From contig NC_052046.1 of the NCBI RefSeq assembly GCF_015832195.1, positions 30,594,911 through 30,658,910 on the forward strand: a stretch of DNA of 64,000 nt. Reading direction: 5' to 3'. Below the pieces are notes generated by a model that was not told the DNA's origin, made no database searches, and saw nothing but the letters and a program-made list of their open reading frames with translations. This document shows, in pieces, positions 60,990 to 64,000 of the stretch. The DNA comes from Motacilla alba alba (lineage: Eukaryota > Chordata > Aves > Passeriformes > Motacillidae). How positions within the stretch are numbered: position 1 is the stretch's first letter; every line of letters starts with the position of its first letter. The position numbers and the translations under genes were made by a program.

Positions 60990-63563
60990 GGCTAACGACA
61001 CCTTAAACTGGTATCATGCAGGCAGCATGGGCAACAAGCTAGAGGAGCTGGAAGCCATTGTGCAGTGGGAATGCATGATGGTGACACAGTCACCATCAAT
61101 GAAACATGGTGGGACAACTTGCATGCCTGGAGTGCTGTGATAGATGGCTGTAAACTTTTCAGAAGGGATGGGTGAGGAAGGAGAGGTGGGGACATAGCCA
61201 TTTAGGTTAGGAAGTTTTGGCTGTCTCAAGCTCAATGATTGTGACAATAGGGTTGAGTGTTTCTGGGCAAGAAACAGAGAAAAGGACAACAAGGCAGATA
61301 TCCTGGTAGGCATGCATTGTAGACCACCAAACAGAAGGGAAGGCCAGATCAAATATTCTATAAGCAGTCTCACAATTGCTTGCCCTTCCTCTCTAGGGGA
61401 GCTTCAGCTTTCCAGATGCCTACTGTCAATACAATATAGCAGAGAGGGAAAACAATCCAGGAAGTTCCTGGACCATTTTCTGACACAGCAAGTCAGCCAA
61501 GGGGAGGCACCTGTTGGACCTGTTCTTTGTGAACAGAAGAGAACTAGAGGGTGATGTGATCATCTGAGGCAATCTTGGGTACAGTGATTATGAAATGATA
61601 GAGTTTTCAATTCTCAGAGCAAAAAATGAAGGGAGTCAGCATAAGTGCAATCTTGAACTTAGGAAGGAGTCAAGGGGCCTAGTTGTCAAAATCCGTGAGG
61701 AGGCAGTCCTGAATGTCAAAGGAGTCCAGGTTTTTCAAGAAGAAAATCTTCAGGGTGCCAGCTGTTCTCATGTTCTCAGCCAAAAAACAAGCTGATGTGG
61801 AAGAAGGCCATCCTAGCTGAACAGAGAGCTTTGCCTGGAATTCTGGGTAAAAAAGAATATATCACCTTTGGAGGAAGGGGAAGGCAACTTAGGAGAACTA
61901 CAAGGATGTTGTGATGTTATGCAGGGAAAGAAATATAAGGGACAAAACCCAGAAATTAATCTGGCTACTGCTGCAAAAGACAACATAAATGTTTTTATGA
62001 ATACATCAAATGTTTTCATAAATACATAGATGTTACGAGTAATTTAGTAATTTGTGCTGATTAAAACTGTGTGTATAAAGAATATGTCTGAATTATAAAA
62101 TTCTTAAGAAACACTGTGGTTGGGACTGAGAGCAGCCACACGGGATAAAGGAGTTGCAGCTGACAGGAAGGAAATTAACATATGAACAGAACCTAGCCTG
62201 GCACAGGAGACAACCATTGTGGCTGGAATGACCAGGAGCCGCCCAGCTATGGTGGCCCATGAAGATGTCCAGTACAGATAATCAGAGCCATCGGGTACAT
62301 CTGAATGCCTGATTCCAGTAACCGAGCGATATCGTGCATCGCTTCCGGACAAGGTTTTGTGCAGCACAGGACACTGAAAGAACCCAACATGAATATGGAA
62401 GACACTGAAAGAAGACAAAGAACTGAGCCTCGGGCTAGAAAAAGAGTATAAGAACGGACTCTGCCATGCAGCACACGTGAACCGTGGGGGCTTGATGTCA
62501 TAGAGGTCAGGCCAGTGTTCATCCAGCTCCGATCCCAGGCTCAGCGCTGTCCCTCGATTGATTGGCTATTGGGACTGTATAGCAGTTGCGAAATAAATTC
62601 TATTTTTTCATTTTTTTATTAAATTGGCTTGCTCAATTTTTACCTATAACAATAGAGAAGTGTTTGGACAATGTTCTCAAGCACATAGTGTAGCTCTTGG
62701 GATGTCCTGTGCAGGACTGAATGTCCCTTCTGACTCAGCATATTCTGTGGTTAGGTGATCACGAAAAAAAGGAAGGCTTAGGAGGATCTCCTTACCTCAT
62801 AGATGTGGGGAGATGCATCATGACAAAGGATGAGGAAAAGGCAGAGGCACTTTGTGCCATCTTTGCCTCTGTCTTTTAAAGCAGACAGGTTGTTCTTTGG
62901 GTCCCCACCCTCATGAACTGGAAGACAGGGATGGGGATCAGAATGAAGCCTGCATAATAAAGGGTCATGACCACTGACCCATTATATCACTTAGACACAC
63001 CCAAGTCCATGGGGCTGGATGGGATCCACTGAAAGTTACTGAGGGAGCTGTCAGCAAAGCTCACCAAGCCACTTTCCATGATGTAACAGCAGTCCAGGAT
63101 AACTAATGAGGTCACAGATGGCAGAAGGTTGGTGAATATTATGCCAATCTACAGGAAAGGTTGGAAGGAACATTCAGGGAACTATAGGCCTATCAGTCTG
63201 GCCTTGGTGCCAGAGAGCATATGAAGCACATGCCTTCACTAGGCGTGGATGGGGCAACCAAGGGATCAGGCACAGCCAGTTTGGGTTTAGGAAAGGCAGG
63301 TCCTGCTTGACTAACTTGATCTTCTTTTGTGACAGGATGACCCTGCCTAATGGATAAGGAAAAGACTGGGGATGTCTGCCTGGACTTCGGTAAAGACTTT
63401 GACACTGTTACCCACAGCATTCTCCTGCAGAAACTGACTGCTCATATCTTGGACAGGGGCACTCTGTCCTGGGTTAAAAACTGGCTGGATGGCCAGAGAG
63501 TGAAGGTGAATGAAGCTGTGTCCAGCTGGAGCCTGGTCAGAAGTGGTATTCTCCATGCCTCAG
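60990..63563 (+). mobile_element. Decayed CR1 LINE, endonuclease and RT remnants, interrupted by an LTR
   Basis: Translated fragments in several frames follow CR1 ORF2 in order. They are GNKLEELEAIV at about 61028, an endonuclease stretch through FSFPDAYCQYNIAE and YSDYEMIEFSILRAKNE, the linker KDNINVF near 61978, KDEEKAEALCAIFASVF near 62820-62880, and an RT block with FRKGRSCLTNLIFF then SWVKNWLDGQRV near 63470. Many stops and shifts make it inactive. A 621-bp solo LTR splits it at 62031, and a proviral LTR ends it at 63564. A CR1 3'-end-like piece at about 62660-62755 shows further rearrangement. Confidence 0.82.
62031..62651 (+). mobile_element. Solo LTR (621 bp) nested in the CR1
   Basis: It begins TGTTACGAG and ends CTATAACA. 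Perfect 5-bp duplications ATAGA lie at 62026-62030 and 62652-62656. A TATA-like tataagaac near 62448 precedes AATAAA at about 62592, giving + orientation. No internal genes are present. Confidence 0.8.
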
Positions 63564-63962
63564 TGTGCTGCGCTGTGTTCCTGTCGGATCGGCAGGAGAA
63601 ATGTGGCACGCAATATGAATGATCAGCAAGTCTCAAACTTTACTGATAGGCACACATATTTATATTGGTGTTAATGAGACTAACATACATATTGCAAAAG
63701 GCGAGCTCATTATTGGTTAGTTACTTATCAGCCAGCTACACCTACTTTTGCATTCTTGTAGTTATACTGTTGCTGCTTTTCTGCTTTTCTTCATATTTCT
63801 AACCAAAGATCTTCCTCCTTATCCTGTTGTTGCACCAAGGGCACAGTGTCCTTGCCTTATACTGACTGCTGACTCCTATACTTGTCTCCTTCTTGCTTAA
63901 CCAATGATATTATGTCTGTGTGACCTTTCTCAGCTAGCCAACTGTCCACAAAATCCTCCACA
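63564..63962 (-). mobile_element. 3' LTR of a second minus-strand provirus, body outside window
   Basis: The + strand reads TGTGCTGCGC...CCTCCACA. Next to it, the proviral strand has a purine tract (63963-63976, AAAACGGGGGAAG), so this is a 3' LTR and env should begin to the right. A TATAAATA-type box lies near 63657-63664 and AGTAAA near 63639. It interrupts the CR1 RT. The other flank and target duplication lie beyond the edge. Confidence 0.65.
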
Positions 63963-63976
63963 CTTCCCCCGTTTTT
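63963..63976 (-). other. Polypurine tract of the second provirus
   Basis: cttcccccgttttt on the + strand directly follows the LTR border. Confidence 0.6.
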
Positions 63977-64000
63977 CTGTTGAACAAGAGTGGCCTGATT

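Overview
The window looks like vertebrate nuclear DNA, most likely from a songbird (inference). It holds long AT-rich introns with GT-AG borders, CR1 LINE fragments, and several avian-type retroviral LTRs. Two host genes lie head to tail on the + strand. The first is LVRN (laeverin / aminopeptidase Q), an M1 zinc aminopeptidase. Its first exon is cut by the left edge; 20 coding exons can be traced from 1 to 35481. The second is ARL14EPL, with four coding exons from 49707 to 59904. LVRN followed by ARL14EPL is the human 5q23.1 order, so the pair is conserved synteny. In birds this block is probably on chromosome Z (recalled, not shown here).

Layout. 1-35481: LVRN. Intron 6 carries a 1.7-kb (GGAA)n/GTGTC tandem array (14221-15918) with a G-rich tail, and a reverse CR1. 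Exon 5, which encodes the GXMEN and HEXXH motifs, ends in a rare GC splice donor. 35711-37120: a solo LTR with a perfect 5-bp target duplication, about 150 bp past the LVRN poly(A) signal. 37.1-49.2 kb: intergenic, with CR1 tails, an LTR fragment, a second solo LTR (41943-42567, 6-bp target duplication) and a CpG island with no assigned gene (43040-43640). 49.27-49.48 kb: a CpG island just upstream of ARL14EPL, a candidate promoter. 49698-59904: ARL14EPL.

The most distinctive element is a complete but broken endogenous retrovirus (50481-58445), antisense inside ARL14EPL intron 2. Its features are: target duplications AGTCAT; TG...CA LTRs of 354 and 312 bp; a primer-binding site matching tRNA-Phe; gag, pro and pol of alpharetrovirus-like (class II) type; an AAATTTA pro/pol frameshift site; and an env of gammaretrovirus type (SU CWLC, TM CX6CC). 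gag and pol carry many stops and frameshifts, while env has one stop. The LTRs differ at 5 of 312 aligned bases plus one 42-bp indel, so the insertion is fairly young.

60.99-64.0 kb: a decayed CR1 LINE (+ strand) with endonuclease and RT remnants. It is interrupted by a 621-bp solo LTR (5-bp duplication ATAGA) and then by the 3' LTR of another minus-strand provirus whose body lies beyond the window. The genes do not form an operon. Apart from the two host genes, the content is repeats and retroelements.
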